A stretch of 64,000 nt of DNA from Cymbidium sinense (GCA_021442155.1 CM038214.1:21601808-21665807); one strand, 5' to 3'; counted from the first letter of the stretch, positions 31,376-43,655 are shown. The notes: generated by a model from the letters alone, not told the origin. Numbers and translations are program-made.

Positions 31376-34079
31376 TGTTGACTCCATGAGCCCCATCTCA
31401 TATGAGATTGATTTTGATGATAACAAACACATGTTCAAATGCTACTAATCAAGTTAAATTCAAGTAGGAAAAAATTTTCAGTTCTGTATATAATAATGCT
31501 AAGGCTATTGGACATGGACTTTGTGAGAATTTTTCTAGAATTACCATATTAAGGCAAATGAACAGCTTACTAAAATAAAATAAATGATTCACTTATTTTT
31601 AGATTCATCATTCTAAAATTATTTATATTTTTCTATATTATAATTATTCATTAAGTTATTCATTTTGGATAGTATAAACTAAATGCATGAAATAAGTTTT
31701 GTTAAATGTTTGGTCAAGCAAGATAAGTTATGTTTAAATTTTATTAAATCATTTCCATGTCATTCATAATATGTATTCATATTTTTAGTGCAAGGAAATT
31801 GAATTATCCTAAAATTATCCTTTTTCCCTCTTATTCTCTCTCTATTATTCTTTCTTCTCTCCTATTATCATTTTCATCTTAACATTATTTTGGTAATTTT
31901 TAATGCATTTTTGTAATAAATTGTGTGAGTTCATTCAAAACATTTCCATATTATATTCCCTCATTCTTTATATTTTAAAATTCATTTATTTGAATTTGAA
32001 TTATTTTGAATTATTCTTTAATTCAAACGCCTTTATGCATGACATATACTTGCTAAATAAACTTATTTTTTAAGGAATATGTTGAACTTCCCAAGAATAA
32101 TTAATTATGATTATTTAGAGTAAAATTAATCTATTACAATTTTTTAATTTAAATAAGCCCTCTTTTTCAAAATAATTTTTTTTAATTTGATCTATTTTAG
32201 GAAAGTTTTAGGAGACCGGCTACTTTTCTTTAAATTTAATAATTTATATAGTATTTAAATAATTAATAAGTATAGAATATAATCAGCCTTTATCTAAATT
32301 GATTCACACATCAATGTGAGGATTTTCTATTTTTGGAAACTCCTTTGGCTGGTTTTATTAAATTGATTTTCTATAGATTTATTTTATTCAAAATTCCCTC
32401 CTTCATATTAAAACCTCCTTGGCCAAATTTCCTATAGTATCCCTCTCTCTTTAGCCATGAATCACATAGAAAATATTTTATATTGGCTTAAAACAAATTT
32501 GTAAAGGAGCTTAATGATGATCTCAGATCCTTCCTTCATTCCTTGAATTTGAAATTCAAATTGATGCCTAATCCATTTTCCTCTCATTGGATCATCTTTT
32601 GACCCTAGACTCCTCCTCATCTATTTAAGAGCCTTTATTCCAATTGAAAAAGGTTCCATGAAGTTAATATTCTCTCTTGCTCATCTTCTCCACCTTGGCC
32701 AATCCTTGCAAAAGCAAATACTTGGAGATTTTTTGTGATTCAAGTGCAAGCAATCCTCATCATTCTTCTCTTTCCCTTGGACATTTAGTTGGCTTGAAGA
32801 TTTCTTGGGAAAATTGAAGATTTGGTTTGTTTCCTCCCTTGTCCGAAAGCATCATAGCATTGGTCTTGAATTTCTAAGGTGTTAAGTTCTTATACTTCTT
32901 TTATTTCTTCTTGGCTTTGAAGTTTATAAGGTTATTTAAATTATCTTGTGTTCATTCACTTTATAACCTTTAGCTCTTGTTTGGCCAGGAACAATCATAA
33001 GAAGATCAATTTTTTTGACTTAACTACTGGATAATCCTTTGATTTCTTGTTTGGCCTAAAGCTAACATATAGAGATCAATTATTTTATGCTTAATCATTT
33101 GATAATCCTTTGTTTCTTATTTGGCTGAAGTCTCTTTTAAAGTTTTTAATTTTCTAATGCTTAATCATTTGAATATCCATTATTTATCACTTTGGCCTAA
33201 AGGTTCATAGGTTGGTTAAATTTGATTATGCTTAACATCTTATCTCATTTAATTATCTATTTGATCACTTCATCTCTTTCATAAAGTATTTTGTGTTTGT
33301 TGATTACTTGTCTTTAATTACTTTATATATTAGTTATCTGATAGCTTTCTTGTTGTATCATTCAAACTTTTATTTAAGTGATTATTTAGTTATTCTAATT
33401 GCAAATACACTTATCATTTGTATAAAAGTTAGCTTGTGTGGAAAGGAATTCAAAGTAAAGTTTTCTGATTACATTTTAGTTTGCATTTCAAAGTCATACA
33501 AGAAATTCATTTCAATCTTTTTAAAGATCATTCAAAGCAACATTAAGTTATTTAATTATATTAAATACTTGATTGAAGATCTTATTTTAATTTCAATTTA
33601 AAGTAAAAGTGAGCTCTCTTTTTCATTAATATTCAATTGCCTTAATATTAGTATATATTGTGAGTGCAAAACATTTTAAAATTGAGAGTTTGACTTGTGT
33701 CTTTCTCCTTGCCTTATCTTGATTTCTTGTTGGGTTGTATTTTGTTAAGAAAAGTACATGTTGTTTAAGAAGAGTACATCTTAGGTTGTACTTTCCTATG
33801 AAGGAGAATATGGGAGATTTGTTGTAATCTCAACTTTATTTTAGTTAATTCCTAGACTATGTGGCTAGGCGTGGATGCAGGCTAATTTTTGGGATTTGGC
33901 CAAACCACGTAAAAATCTGTGTTTTGTTTCTTTACTTTTCTGCTATTATTTTTTATTGTTTTATTTCACTAAAGCATCATTATTAAATATTTAAGTCTTT
34001 TATAAAAGATAAAATTAAATTTTTTGAAATTTATTTTTAAAATCTAATTCACCCTCTTGGGTACTATAGGTAACTAATA
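31376..34079 (+). mobile_element. Ty1/copia solo LTR (LTR2)
   Basis: It starts TGTTGACTCC at 31376 and ends ...ACTAATA at 34079, where the expected CA is mutated to TA. Its length is 2704 bp. It is flanked by tttta on both sides, and removing it rejoins the interrupted 136-bp tandem unit. It carries the family landmarks 'gatgataacaaac', hairpin units near 33720-33800, 'ttgtaatctc' and 'aaaccacgtaaaaatctgtg'. No primer site or gag follows. The open frame at 33293-33601 is internal and has no recognised homology. Confidence 0.85.
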
Positions 34080-34176
34080 TTTTAATTTGAAAAGGTATGT
34101 GTAAAATGTATAAGACACTTTATGTTTTAAAATGAAGTAGATGTTCAATGTGGAGAAAAGATTTGGAGTGGGTAGC

Positions 34177-34207
<31 letters not shown>

Positions 34208-34420
34208 TCTCTCTCTGTTTTAAATTGAAAAGGTGTCTAAAATATATAAAGACACTTTATTTTTTTGAAATGAAGTAGATTTTCAATTTGTGAAAATATT
34301 TGAGGTCTCCATCATATCTCTCTCCTTCCTCCATTTTCAAATGTTTGTGTCTTTAAATTGAAAAGGTATGTCTAAAAATATAAAAACTGTATTTTAAATA
34401 AATCAGATTTTCATTAAAAA
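34080..34420 (+). repeat. 136-bp tandem units, right part, with (CT)n
   Basis: Unit starts marked by 'gaaaagg' fall at 34089, 34227 and 34360, giving periods of 138 and 133. Each unit holds 'aagacacttta', 'gaagtaga' and a pyrimidine tract; the longest is at 34177-34217. A diverged further unit lies at 35750-35890. Confidence 0.75.
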
Positions 34421-34815
34421 TCCATTATCATCTATCTTAGATCTAAACAAAATTTTATGATAGTTGTTTTACATCTATAATATATAATTTTCTTTTTAAC
34501 ATTGATTTTATTTTAAAGTTCTTCATCTATATCTTAAATTATTTTAAATTTTCAAATAAAATTTTCTTAGTAAAATCCATTCTAAAATTATAATATGTGT
34601 TATAAAGTCTATCTTATTATTACCTAATTTGTTTCATTTGTTTTGAAAATGAACTAATATAAATAATTTATATAGATTTATCTTGCTAGTTTATTTTAAA
34701 AGATGAGTTTCTTTATTTAATTAGCCTTGCCTTATTCTCTACTATATTTGACCATATTAGGGAAGTACACGAACTAAATTGGGTCATCTAAGTGGACAAA
34801 CCCTAAGACACAACA
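34420..34815 (+). repeat. Probable LTR end of gypsy-like unit C
   Basis: AT-rich noncoding DNA ends ...GACACAACA at 34815, six bases before a primer site. The tandem units to its left may be part of the same LTR. The 5' boundary is not resolved. Confidence 0.4.
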
Positions 34816-34821
34816 AAATTT

Positions 34822-34833
34822 TGGTATCATAGC
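34822..34833 (+). other. Primer binding site, initiator Met tRNA (unit C)
   Basis: TGGTATCATAGC matches the tRNA-Met site at 11 of 12 positions and is followed by TTTG. It starts the internal region of unit C. Confidence 0.75.
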
Positions 34834-35700
34834 TTTGTTTAATTGGTGGACAACATTTATGGAAAGAAAATAATTATAAGCTTTACTATTATTTATTTTT
34901 ATATTTACATTAGATAAATTATAAATCAATTTATATTGCATTCCCTACATCATAATTTGATTAAATTAAAAATGTAAATGAGGAGATAATTAGCCTTAGA
35001 AATGAATTTAAAGAAAATATAAATGAACTTAGGAATTCATTAAAAAAATATTAGTAACCTATAATTAAGTGAATATCCTTTTGATCCTATTGCACATAAA
35101 ATAAAATTTAAACCTCAATGCACAAGTTTGAAGCCTCTATTAAATATAATTTAGTTACTAATATAGTTATCAATGTAGCCTAAAAATAATGCAAAGGATC
35201 ATCAAAATAATTATGATAGCTTTGTATTACTTTAGTTACCGATTATGAAAATGATAATAATAATAATAATAATGAATGCTCTCAAATGTTTTTAAGCTAG
35301 TCGACTTGCATAATGTGGAGATCATTTTTACAATGATACCATAATAAGATATACCTATACTTACAAGCACTCCACCACCTATTGCATTCCACAATAACTC
35401 TTTAGGAGAAGAATTACTTGAGGTCTAAGGAAATTGATGTGACACATAAAATTGCTAAAGGAGATGAACCAATCATAGATCCAAATCCAAAGAAAAATTA
35501 ATGCAGCATTTTAAGCCCCAAGGACAAAAAGGAAGCTTAAGAATACTTAAGAAGACATTTTTTTTGTCTATGTTGTATACTCCCTTACTTTTCATATGTT
35601 TATGTTTGTAATGTTAGTGTTTCTGTAATTTTAATATGTTTGAATGTTAATTTTATAATTAAAAAGGCGTGGGGTGGGGGCTTAACTACAAAACTCACAT
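34834..35700 (+). pseudogene. Internally deleted unit C, gag 3' flank only
   Basis: Only about 0.9 kb separates the primer site from the post-gag region. A recognisable gag core is missing. 35440-35660 aligns with 31050-31270 of unit B: 'aaggagatgaaccaatcat.gatccaaat', then 'aggacaa.aaggaagcttaag', 'ctatgttgtata' and 'gtttatgt'. A (TAA)n run lies at 35253-35273. Confidence 0.55.
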
Positions 35701-36346
35701 TCATATTCTAAAGGTTGATCTGGGGCATTTCATGAAATGAGTGGTCAAAGTAATGGCCCCCCCCCATCTCCTTCCTCCCTTTTCAAAATGTTTGAGTTTA
35801 AAATTGGAAATGTATGTGTAAAATGTATAAGGAAACGTTTTTTTTGAATTGAAGTTTACTTTTAGTTTGGAGAATAAATTTGGAGAATTTTATTGCCATT
35901 GGGTTGTTTGGTGGCCAGCCAAATAAAGAAAGATTGATTTTTTTTTTTTTTTGGAAATTTACTTTGTGGTGAGTAGACCTTGAAATTTAATTGGCTATTT
36001 TTCTTAATATATGTTTTGAATTTGTGTTTTTAGTTATTTCTCTATATTTTATGTGTTTTTTATAATTTTTACATCAAAAAGTTCTCACAAAAATTAATCT
36101 TAAACATATATTAACAATCTTAGTCAAACTTTTTTCTTTTATTGACCTATTTTGTTTCAAAGTTGTTTTTTGATGTATCAAAACTCCACAAAAATTTAGA
36201 ACATTCTCCAATTTTTTTAACATAAGTTTTTATTTAATACAACTATTTCTCTGAGGTTTTAATCACTAAATCCTTGAAATAAAAATTGAAAACTTAATTA
36301 TTTCAATTGAAGATTATTTCTTGATAACCAAATTTGTAAAATTCTT
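35700..36346 (+). other. Repeat-rich spacer before LTR3
   Basis: It contains a diverged 136-bp unit (35750-35890) with a short C-run at 35757-35765 and a T-run at 35939-35952. The rest is AT-rich, and I see no gene. Confidence 0.5.
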
Positions 36347-39058
36347 TGATTGAAATTCAAACAAACATATGAGATTTATTTTAATGATAACAAACATATG
36401 TTCAAATGATATTAATCACTTTAAATTCAAGTGCGAAAAATTCTTCACTTTCAAATAATCTTTAATGCTAAAGCTATTAGACTTGAATTGATTGAAATTT
36501 TTAGTAATTACCATATTTAGTTAAATGAAAAGGTCACTAAGATAAAAATAAATGATTCATTCAATTTAAATTCACCATTCTAAAATCATTTATATTTTCT
36601 ATATCTTAAAATTGTAATTATTCATTAAATTATCCATTTTGGATAATATGAACTAAGTGCATGAGATAAGTTCCATTAAATGTGTGTTCAAGTAAAATAA
36701 ATTATGTTTAAACTTCATTAAATCATTCCCATGCCAATCATAATTTTTATTCATATATTTATTACATGAAAATTAAATTATGCTAAAATTACCCTTTTAT
36801 TCTTATTCTCTTTGCTATTATTCTTTCTTCTCTCTCATATTCATATTCACATTATTTTGGCCGAAGTTTTTAATGCATTTTGTTAGATAAAATATGTGAA
36901 TTTAATTTAAAACATTTCCAAATAATATTCCCTCAATTTGCATATTTTAAAAATTCATTAATTTGAATTTTGAGTTTGAGTTATTTTGAATTAAAATGTT
37001 TTCATTCATAACATATTCTTAGCAAATTAAATCAAATATTTTAAGGAAGATTTTGAACGTCCCTAGCATGATTTATTTTGATTATTTAGAGCTTAATTAA
37101 TTTATTATATGTCATTTTAAATTTAAATTCAAATCAACCCTTATTTAAAATAAAACCTTTTTAATTAATATTCATTTTAGGAAGTTGTGCTTAGAGTCGC
37201 CACTTATATTCAAAATTAAATTAATTTTGATTAATTTAATATTTAAATAATACATAATATAATCAGATTAGATTCAATTTGATTCACTACATTAATTTGA
37301 GAATTTTCTATTTTAGGAAACTCCTTGCCGAAATTCCTAAATTATTTTTCCATAGATTTATTTTATTCAAAACTCCATCGTTCATATCATATTCATGGAC
37401 CCTCCTTGGCCAAATTTTCCATAGGATTTCTCCTCTCATTCTTGCTGTGAATCAAATTGAAATTATTCCATATTGGCTTATTTCAAATTTGCAAAGAAAC
37501 CTCTTTCATAACTTTTTGGCCAATCTAATATTCTTTGGATTTGAAATTCAAATAGTTACTTATTCTATTTCCCTCTCATTGTCTCATATCTTGGCCAATC
37601 CTAGACTCTTCCCTCTTCTATTTAAGGGGCTTGTTTTAGCTTTAAAAAGGTTTTAAAAAAAATCTAATATTCTCTTTTGCTCACCTTCTCCACCTTGGCT
37701 GATTCTAGCTAAAGCAAAAATCTTGGAGATCTTTGGTGATTCAAGTGCAAACATACCTCATCTTTCTTCTATTTCCCTTGGACTAATAGTTGGATTGAAG
37801 ATTGATTGAAAAAAGTGAAAGATTTGTGTGTTTCTCTCTTTTGGCCAAGAGCTTCAATAATTAGATCAATTCTTAAGGTGTTAAGTTTTTTATATTACTT
37901 TGATCTCTTCTTGGCTTTAAGTTACATAAGGTTATTTTAGTTTATTGTGTGCTTAATCATTTCATATTCCATTATTTTCTTGTTTGGCCGAAAGCTAACA
38001 TAAGGATTTCAATTTAATTTGTGCTTAATCATTTCACTATTCATTGTTTACTTGTTTGGCTGAAAGCTCTTACAAAGATTTAAAATTTTCTAGTGCTTAA
38101 TCATTTGAATATCACTTGTTTATCACCTTGGCTAAAGTTTCATATAGGTTGCTTAAGTTTGATTATGTTTAACATTACATCTCTCTTATTTCTTTTACTT
38201 AGCTAACCACTTCATAACCCATTTGATTTATTGTGTGTTTGTTATTAACTTCCTTTCACTTATTTTACATAAAGTTTATGTGATAGCCTTCTTGTGATTA
38301 TTATTCAAGTGATTATCAAGTTATTCAAATTGTAAATCCATTTATCATTTGAATATAAGTTACCTAATGGATAAAAGGATTCAAGTTAAATTCTTGTGAT
38401 TTAACATTGCATATTAAATTATTCATATTACATTTTATTTTGTATTTTAAAGTTACATAAGAAAATCTTTTCAAACTTTTAAAGTTCATTCAAAGCAACA
38501 TTTACTTACTTACTTGCATTAAAATATTAAATTGAAGACCTTATTTCAATTTCACTTTCAAATTAATGCCCTCTCTTCATTCACTTTCCTTAATATTGGT
38601 TTAGTTTGGAGTGCAAAAATCTTTTAAAGTTGAGAGTTAGATATTTGTATCTTTTTTTCCTTGTCTTGATTTATGTTTGTACTTTTGTACTGTAAGAAAG
38701 TATGTCTTGGGTTGTACTTTCTTGTGTAAGAAAGTATGGAGTTCGGTTGTACTTACCCATGAAGGAGAGTATAAGAGATTTGTTGTAATCTCATTTTGAT
38801 TTAGTGAATTCGTAGCTTGGGTTGCTAGCCATGTATGTAGGCTGGTTTTTGGGATTTGACTGAACCATGTAAAAAATCTGTGTTCTCTTTTTACTTTTTC
38901 AACGTCGTTACTTTTCCTTATTGGTACTTATAATTGCAATGGATAATTAAGAAAGTTTTATTTGCAGTTACATTTTATACAAAGCAATCAAATTAAGTTT
39001 TAATTTGAAAACAATCTTAAATACCCAATTCGTGCTTGGTGCCATAACCATAATAACA
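36347..39058 (+). mobile_element. Ty1/copia solo LTR (LTR3)
   Basis: It closely follows LTR2 through 'aatgataacaaacatatgttc', the pyrimidine-rich block near 36800, and hairpin units near 38680-38775. 'ttgtaatctc' and 'aaccatgtaaaaaatctgtg' complete the match. It ends ...AATAACA at 39058. The start is taken at TGATTG (36347) but TG at 36335 is possible. I could not confirm a 5-bp duplication. The length is about 2.7 kb. No internal region follows. The open frame at 37279-37656 is inside the LTR. Confidence 0.75.
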
Positions 39059-39289
39059 ATTTTCACTTTTTTAAATATCACTTGGATTTCTCGAATTCAA
39101 ATGGTTGTTCTAGAACTCAACTTACTCGTTTTTTGGTGTGTTGGTTGACCCTTTTGACTCTAGAAACTGAGTTCCATTACTTGATTAGCCTCACCATCTT
39201 CTCCACCACATTCATAGGCATATAGGGTAGTACAAAACCAAATTTACACACAAGTGGACTAATCTAACCCACACCAATACTAGAGATAG

Positions 39290-39606
39290 ATGAATATTTT
39301 CACTATGTTAGTTATTTGTAAGGAGAGGAGGTATGAGTTAGTGATAGATAGGCGTAGTACTATAAATGTCACTTCTACAAACACTCTTTTTAAGTTGAAT
39401 CTTAAACAAGAACCACATTCTAATTTTTTTTATTATGAGTTAGATGAATCAATCCTCGTTAAATCGATATAGGTTGCTTATCCTTATAAAATTGGTAGCT
39501 ATGAAGATTGCATTTAATGTGATGTATTATCTATGGACATAACATATATCTTGTTAGGCTCCTTAGCTTTATTATTCTAATGTTATTCATTCATTATGAT
39601 CGAGAG

Positions 39607-39656
<50 letters not shown>

Positions 39657-40056
39657 GAAAAGTCCATAAAATTAATTTTTGGAATGCCAACTAATAAATA
39701 GTCACCCACTATTCCACATAAGCCTAGTTTTAAGATCCAACCAAAGCTAGTTAGAAGAAGAGTGCAAAGATTCAATTGATTATAATCATCCCCTACTAAT
39801 TGAGAGACTACTTGTAATCTAGACTTAGTGAGTCCTATCCCTTCACATTTTTTTCTCAGGCATCAAAGTATAGAAGGTAGGATTTAACATATTGTTTAGA
39901 TAGTTCCCTAATCCCATATCACACTACCCTACTTCCTATGAAGAAAGTTGTAGAGGTGCCACCTATATATCACATTCCTAATATTGCTCCTCCTCTTTTA
40001 TCTAAGTTTAAACACCCATAACAAGATGGTTTGCCATCCATGAAAGATATTCAACA
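39290..40056 (+). pseudogene. Ty3/gypsy protease to RT linker, plus strand
   Basis: The frame at 39290-39470 reads RRYELVIDRRSTINVTS and FKLNLKQEPHSN, the aspartic protease of a gypsy element with its D-[ST]-G site changed to DRR. It continues past a stop with WCDVL-like and ILLG-like text to about 39560. A (TA)22 run follows. Near 40005-40056 the frame reads QDGLPSMKDIQ, the conserved linker before gypsy RT. It breaks at 40056, where a minus-strand LTR begins. Its RT half is not visible in the window. Confidence 0.7.
39611..39654. repeat. (TA)22 microsatellite
   Basis: A perfect TA run lies within the decayed plus-strand gypsy protease. A minus frame across it reads as alternating Tyr-Ile and is not a gene. 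Confidence 0.95.
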
Positions 40057-40703
40057 TGATAAAGTGTTGAGAGAAAATCATAATGGATAGAGGCAAAAAG
40101 ATTGCTTCAAGATCTTATACTCACCAAAGTTGAAGACATATGATAAGTTCTACTCCAAGTAGAACAATAGCAAAAAAATCACCAAATCCTTAGGATGGTC
40201 GGCCACCAAACTCTAACCAAAGAGGCTTCACTCAAAATTTCCACACAAAACTAGTCTAATCTTTTCTATTAATTTATAATAAGAGTATATTTAAGTTAAA
40301 ATAACCTAAGGGATGTGTCCCTTTAGAAAAAATACTAAAAACTAAAAAAATTAAAACCTATCATTTCATAGTGTTGAGGCATCATAGGCTAGCGGTTAGG
40401 CACTAACTTCTTTATCCCGACACCCTATAAAAAATTGGACATAGTGCCATGGTGCCAAATAGTTAGCTCTAGGCGTTATTCTGCTAATGCACTTATGATA
40501 AAAAAAAATACTAAATGATTTCAATCACAACTCTCATACATCACTTAAATATGTTCAAATGCATCCACTACTATATAATACAGCACATGGGACATCAACA
40601 TAAAATACCACAACACATAAAGTATAATAAAAGTTCTTATAAGTTTAAGCTTTTAATTTAAGACCTTGTGATAGGTCTTTTCCTCCTTTGATGTGCTACA
40701 TCA
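40057..40703 (-). repeat. 3' LTR of minus-strand chromovirus
   Basis: On the minus strand it starts TGATGTAGCACATC at 40703 and ends CACTTTATCA at 40057, so it has TG...CA ends (TGAT/ATCA) and is 647 bp. A polypurine tract abuts its start and the integrase coding region lies just beyond. Its left end falls exactly where the plus-strand gypsy frame breaks. The target bases before it are caaca; the matching copy would lie past the other LTR, which is not in view. Confidence 0.75.
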
Positions 40704-40712
40704 ACTCCCCCA
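40704..40712 (-). other. Polypurine tract of the chromovirus
   Basis: The minus strand reads TGGGGGAGT immediately before the LTR. Such a purine run primes plus-strand DNA synthesis in LTR retrotransposons. Confidence 0.7.
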
Positions 40713-40739
40713 GACCTCAATGAACTCTTCTTTGAAGAG

Positions 40740-43508
40740 TTAAGATTCTAAATGTCCTTAAAAACTTTGGGGGCAAAGGTTCATGTTCTTCTATGATCAT
40801 TTAGGCATCTTCACTTAGTAGCTTGTCTTTCCACCTAATTAAAAATATTTAAATGGTATTATCATATGTTGTTGTTTCATCTATGATGATGTTCTCCACC
40901 TTAAAGAATGTTGGTTGAATAGGTACATATAAATAATTTATAACTCATCTTATAAATATTTTCTTCTTTAAATTTGGAGGCTGGGTAACTCCTTTAAAAG
41001 TTACTAAATCATCCACAATGAAGATAGGGAAAATAAACATGTGAGGGGGAAATTCAAGAACATAAGCATTATTACTAAGTTTCATAATAAGTTTGAATGG
41101 CCCACATGCTCTCACTTGTAACTTGTTATATTTTATGGAAACAAATCTATTAGGATGAATACAAACCAATACATTATCACCTCTATCATATTCTTTAAAA
41201 TTTTATTTTTATTCTTTTGTTCGTGTAATTTTAGCATTTTGTATTTTTAATTGTTTCTTTATATCTTCATGAAGGCTATGAAAATCAGATGCAAATGTAT
41301 ATGTTGAGTAAAAAAAATGCATGAGTAGGTGTATTAGCTAGATCAATAGGCATTTTAGGGTTGTATCTATAAACTATCTCAAAGTAGTTTGTGAGTTGAT
41401 CTAAAATGAAACTATTGTACATAAATTTAGATGTAGGTAATGTTAAAATTTATTGAGTTTTTCTAATTTAACATCTTAGTAAATTTTCTAATTTTATTTT
41501 GATGACTTCCATCTACCAATTAATTTGTGGATGCAATTTAGAGGATAATTTAGGATGTGTTCACATTAGTATCCATACAATTTCTTAAACTTAAATATAA
41601 ATTTGATATATCTATCAAAAATTATTATGAATGGGATTCCATGTAACCTAATAATTTTTTTAAAGAACAATCTTTCTATGTGAGATGCATCATTTAATTT
41701 TAAATAAAGTATAAAAGGTGACATCTTAGAAAATCTATCTACAATGATAAATAAACTATTATGTCTATGAGGTGCCCAAGGTAAACTTAATATATAATCT
41801 ATGGATAGGTCTCCCCATGGTCTAGAAGGAATATGTAATGATGTGTAATAACCAACTTTTGTTTGATAGTTTTAGCTTAATGATAAGTGTAACACTAGAC
41901 TATGATACGTTCAACATCTTTTCATAGAGATAGCTATTAAAATCTTTGCTTAAAATATACCAAAATGTCATAATATACCTTCTGAATATAGTTCAAATAC
42001 AAAAAAATTTCTTAGGGATGTTTTAAGAATACATAACCTTTTACTTGTATAAATATATACATCTAGAATGATAGAGGAGCTATCGAAAGTCAATGGCTTG
42101 TATTCATGTTCCAAGTATATCATATAAAAATCAAGGCAAAATTTGTAAACTTCATTTAAAGTATTAAATCTTAAGATTTGAAATTTGAAGGATAAAACCA
42201 TTAGAGATAGTTTAGATATAGCGTTTGTTAGTTTATTTTATATTCAAAGTTTATGTTTAAGCACGAAAGAAAATTCTTGAAGGTATTATTCCCATTTAGC
42301 ATGTTTATAATTTTTCTTCTTTTGAGAGTTAATAAATTTTAGGACTTGATAATCTATATTCAAAATAAACTCTTTATATAATAGATAATATCTACAGTGC
42401 TTAAGGTTTGAATAATCACAAAAAAACTCTTGATCATATGTAAAATATTTTTGTCTAGCATCATTTAATTTCTCACCAAAAAAAAGAAATTGGATTAGTT
42501 TGTTAACTTAAAATTCTACTAATTCTAATACATGATGCATCATAAGTCACCTTAAATACTTTATTAAAGTCAAGGTCTTAAGATAGTTGAAGAAGTCACA
42601 AGAGTTTTAATTTATTTTATGGCACTTTTATCATCTATGGTCCATATAAACTTATCTTTCTTAACATGTCAATGATAGGGGCTGGAACAGTGCTAAAATT
42701 TCTTATGAACTAAAAAGTAGCTAATCCATGAAAACTTCTAACATCTATAAAAGACTTAGGAGTTGGCCATTCTATAATGAACTTAATTTTTGATGGGTAT
42801 ACTTTTAATCCATCAACATATAATAAAAACCTAAGTAGAAAAAGTATTTTTAAGATTTACATTTAATTTTACTACTCTTAATTTTTCTAAGACCTTTCTT
42901 AAGTGACATAGATGCGACTTCTCTCATCTAAACTATAAATAAGAATATCGTCAAAATAGACTACAAAAAATTGACCAACAAAAAGTTTCAATACATCGTT
43001 CATTAGTCTTATGAATTTACTAGGTGCGTTTGAAAGATCAAATGGCATGACTAACCATTCATAAAGACCATCAAAAGTTTTAAATGTTGTCTTCCATTCA
43101 TTGTCTGGTCTAATCATTATCTAATGCTATCCACTTCTTAAATCAATTTTAGAGAACAAAAATGAACCTAAAATAAGATCTACAAGGAATTGAACAATAA
43201 AAGGTTTAAGTCTAGTGTTTATTAGTCTCATGAATGTACTTGGTACATTTGAAAGACCAAATGACATGATTAACCATTCATAAACCTTTCAGAGTTTTAA
43301 ATGTTGTCTTCCATTCATCACCTAGTCTAATCCTTATATGATGGTATATACTTCTCAAATCAATTTTAGAAAATAAAGATGAACCTAAAATATAATCTAA
43401 CATATCATCCAACCTAAATATAGAAAAATTATATTTTATTGTAATCATATTTACTACTCTATTATCTATACACATCCTCCAACTTCCATCTTCCTTAGAG
43501 TATAGCAT
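40740..43508 (-). pseudogene. Ty3/gypsy chromovirus pol (RT, RNase H, integrase, chromodomain-like tail)
   Basis: Read from 43508 down, RT opens with [16 protein letters not shown], then IFRLDDMLD and SKIDLRS, and later [11 protein letters not shown] with an intact Y-x-D-D near 42950. RNase H (42850-42350) is decayed. Integrase includes RLCILKTSLRNF (42060-42000), SIDYILSLPWAPHRHN (near 41800-41770) and VDRFSKM. The C-terminal part (41169-40945) reads ACGPFKLIMKLSNNAYVLEFP. A chromodomain-like tail, FLIRWKDKLLSEDA, lies near 40850-40810. This order and tail indicate a chromovirus. Stops and frameshifts make it inactive. Confidence 0.8.
42983..43402 (-). repeat. Tandem duplication inside the RT gene
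   Basis: 42983-43183 and 43201-43402 are about 80 percent alike with an offset near 218 bases. Both encode the EWKTTFKT to F.LSN.PS stretch of RT. As a result the gene reads this block twice. The two copies differ by scattered substitutions, so the event is old, or recombination between related copies joined them. Confidence 0.75.
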
Positions 43509-43555
43509 AATGACTAAGGCTTTGTTGGATAAAACTCTTATTCAAGAGTTTATCT

Positions 43556-43655
43556 NNNNNNNNNNNNNNNNNNNNNNNNNNNNNNNNNNNNNNNNNNNNN
43601 NNNNNNNNNNNNNNNNNNNNNNNNNNNNNNNNNNNNNNNNNNNNNNNNNNNNNNN
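43556..43655. other. Assembly gap (100 N)
   Basis: A run of exactly 100 N is a scaffold gap of unknown true length. The 5' half of the chromovirus and its other LTR, plus the rest of the plus-strand gypsy, would be expected here. Unrelated sequence resumes at 43656. Confidence 0.98.

Noticed and set aside
33293..33601. 102-residue hydrophobic frame resembling a membrane protein
   Set aside because: It is inside copia LTR2. AT-rich DNA gives Ile, Leu, Phe and Tyr runs by chance.
37279..37656. 125-residue frame
   Set aside because: It is inside copia LTR3, the matching part of LTR2 is not open, and no domain was recognised.
39587..39775. Minus frame with an Ile-Tyr repeat
   Set aside because: It is a translation of the (TA)22 microsatellite.
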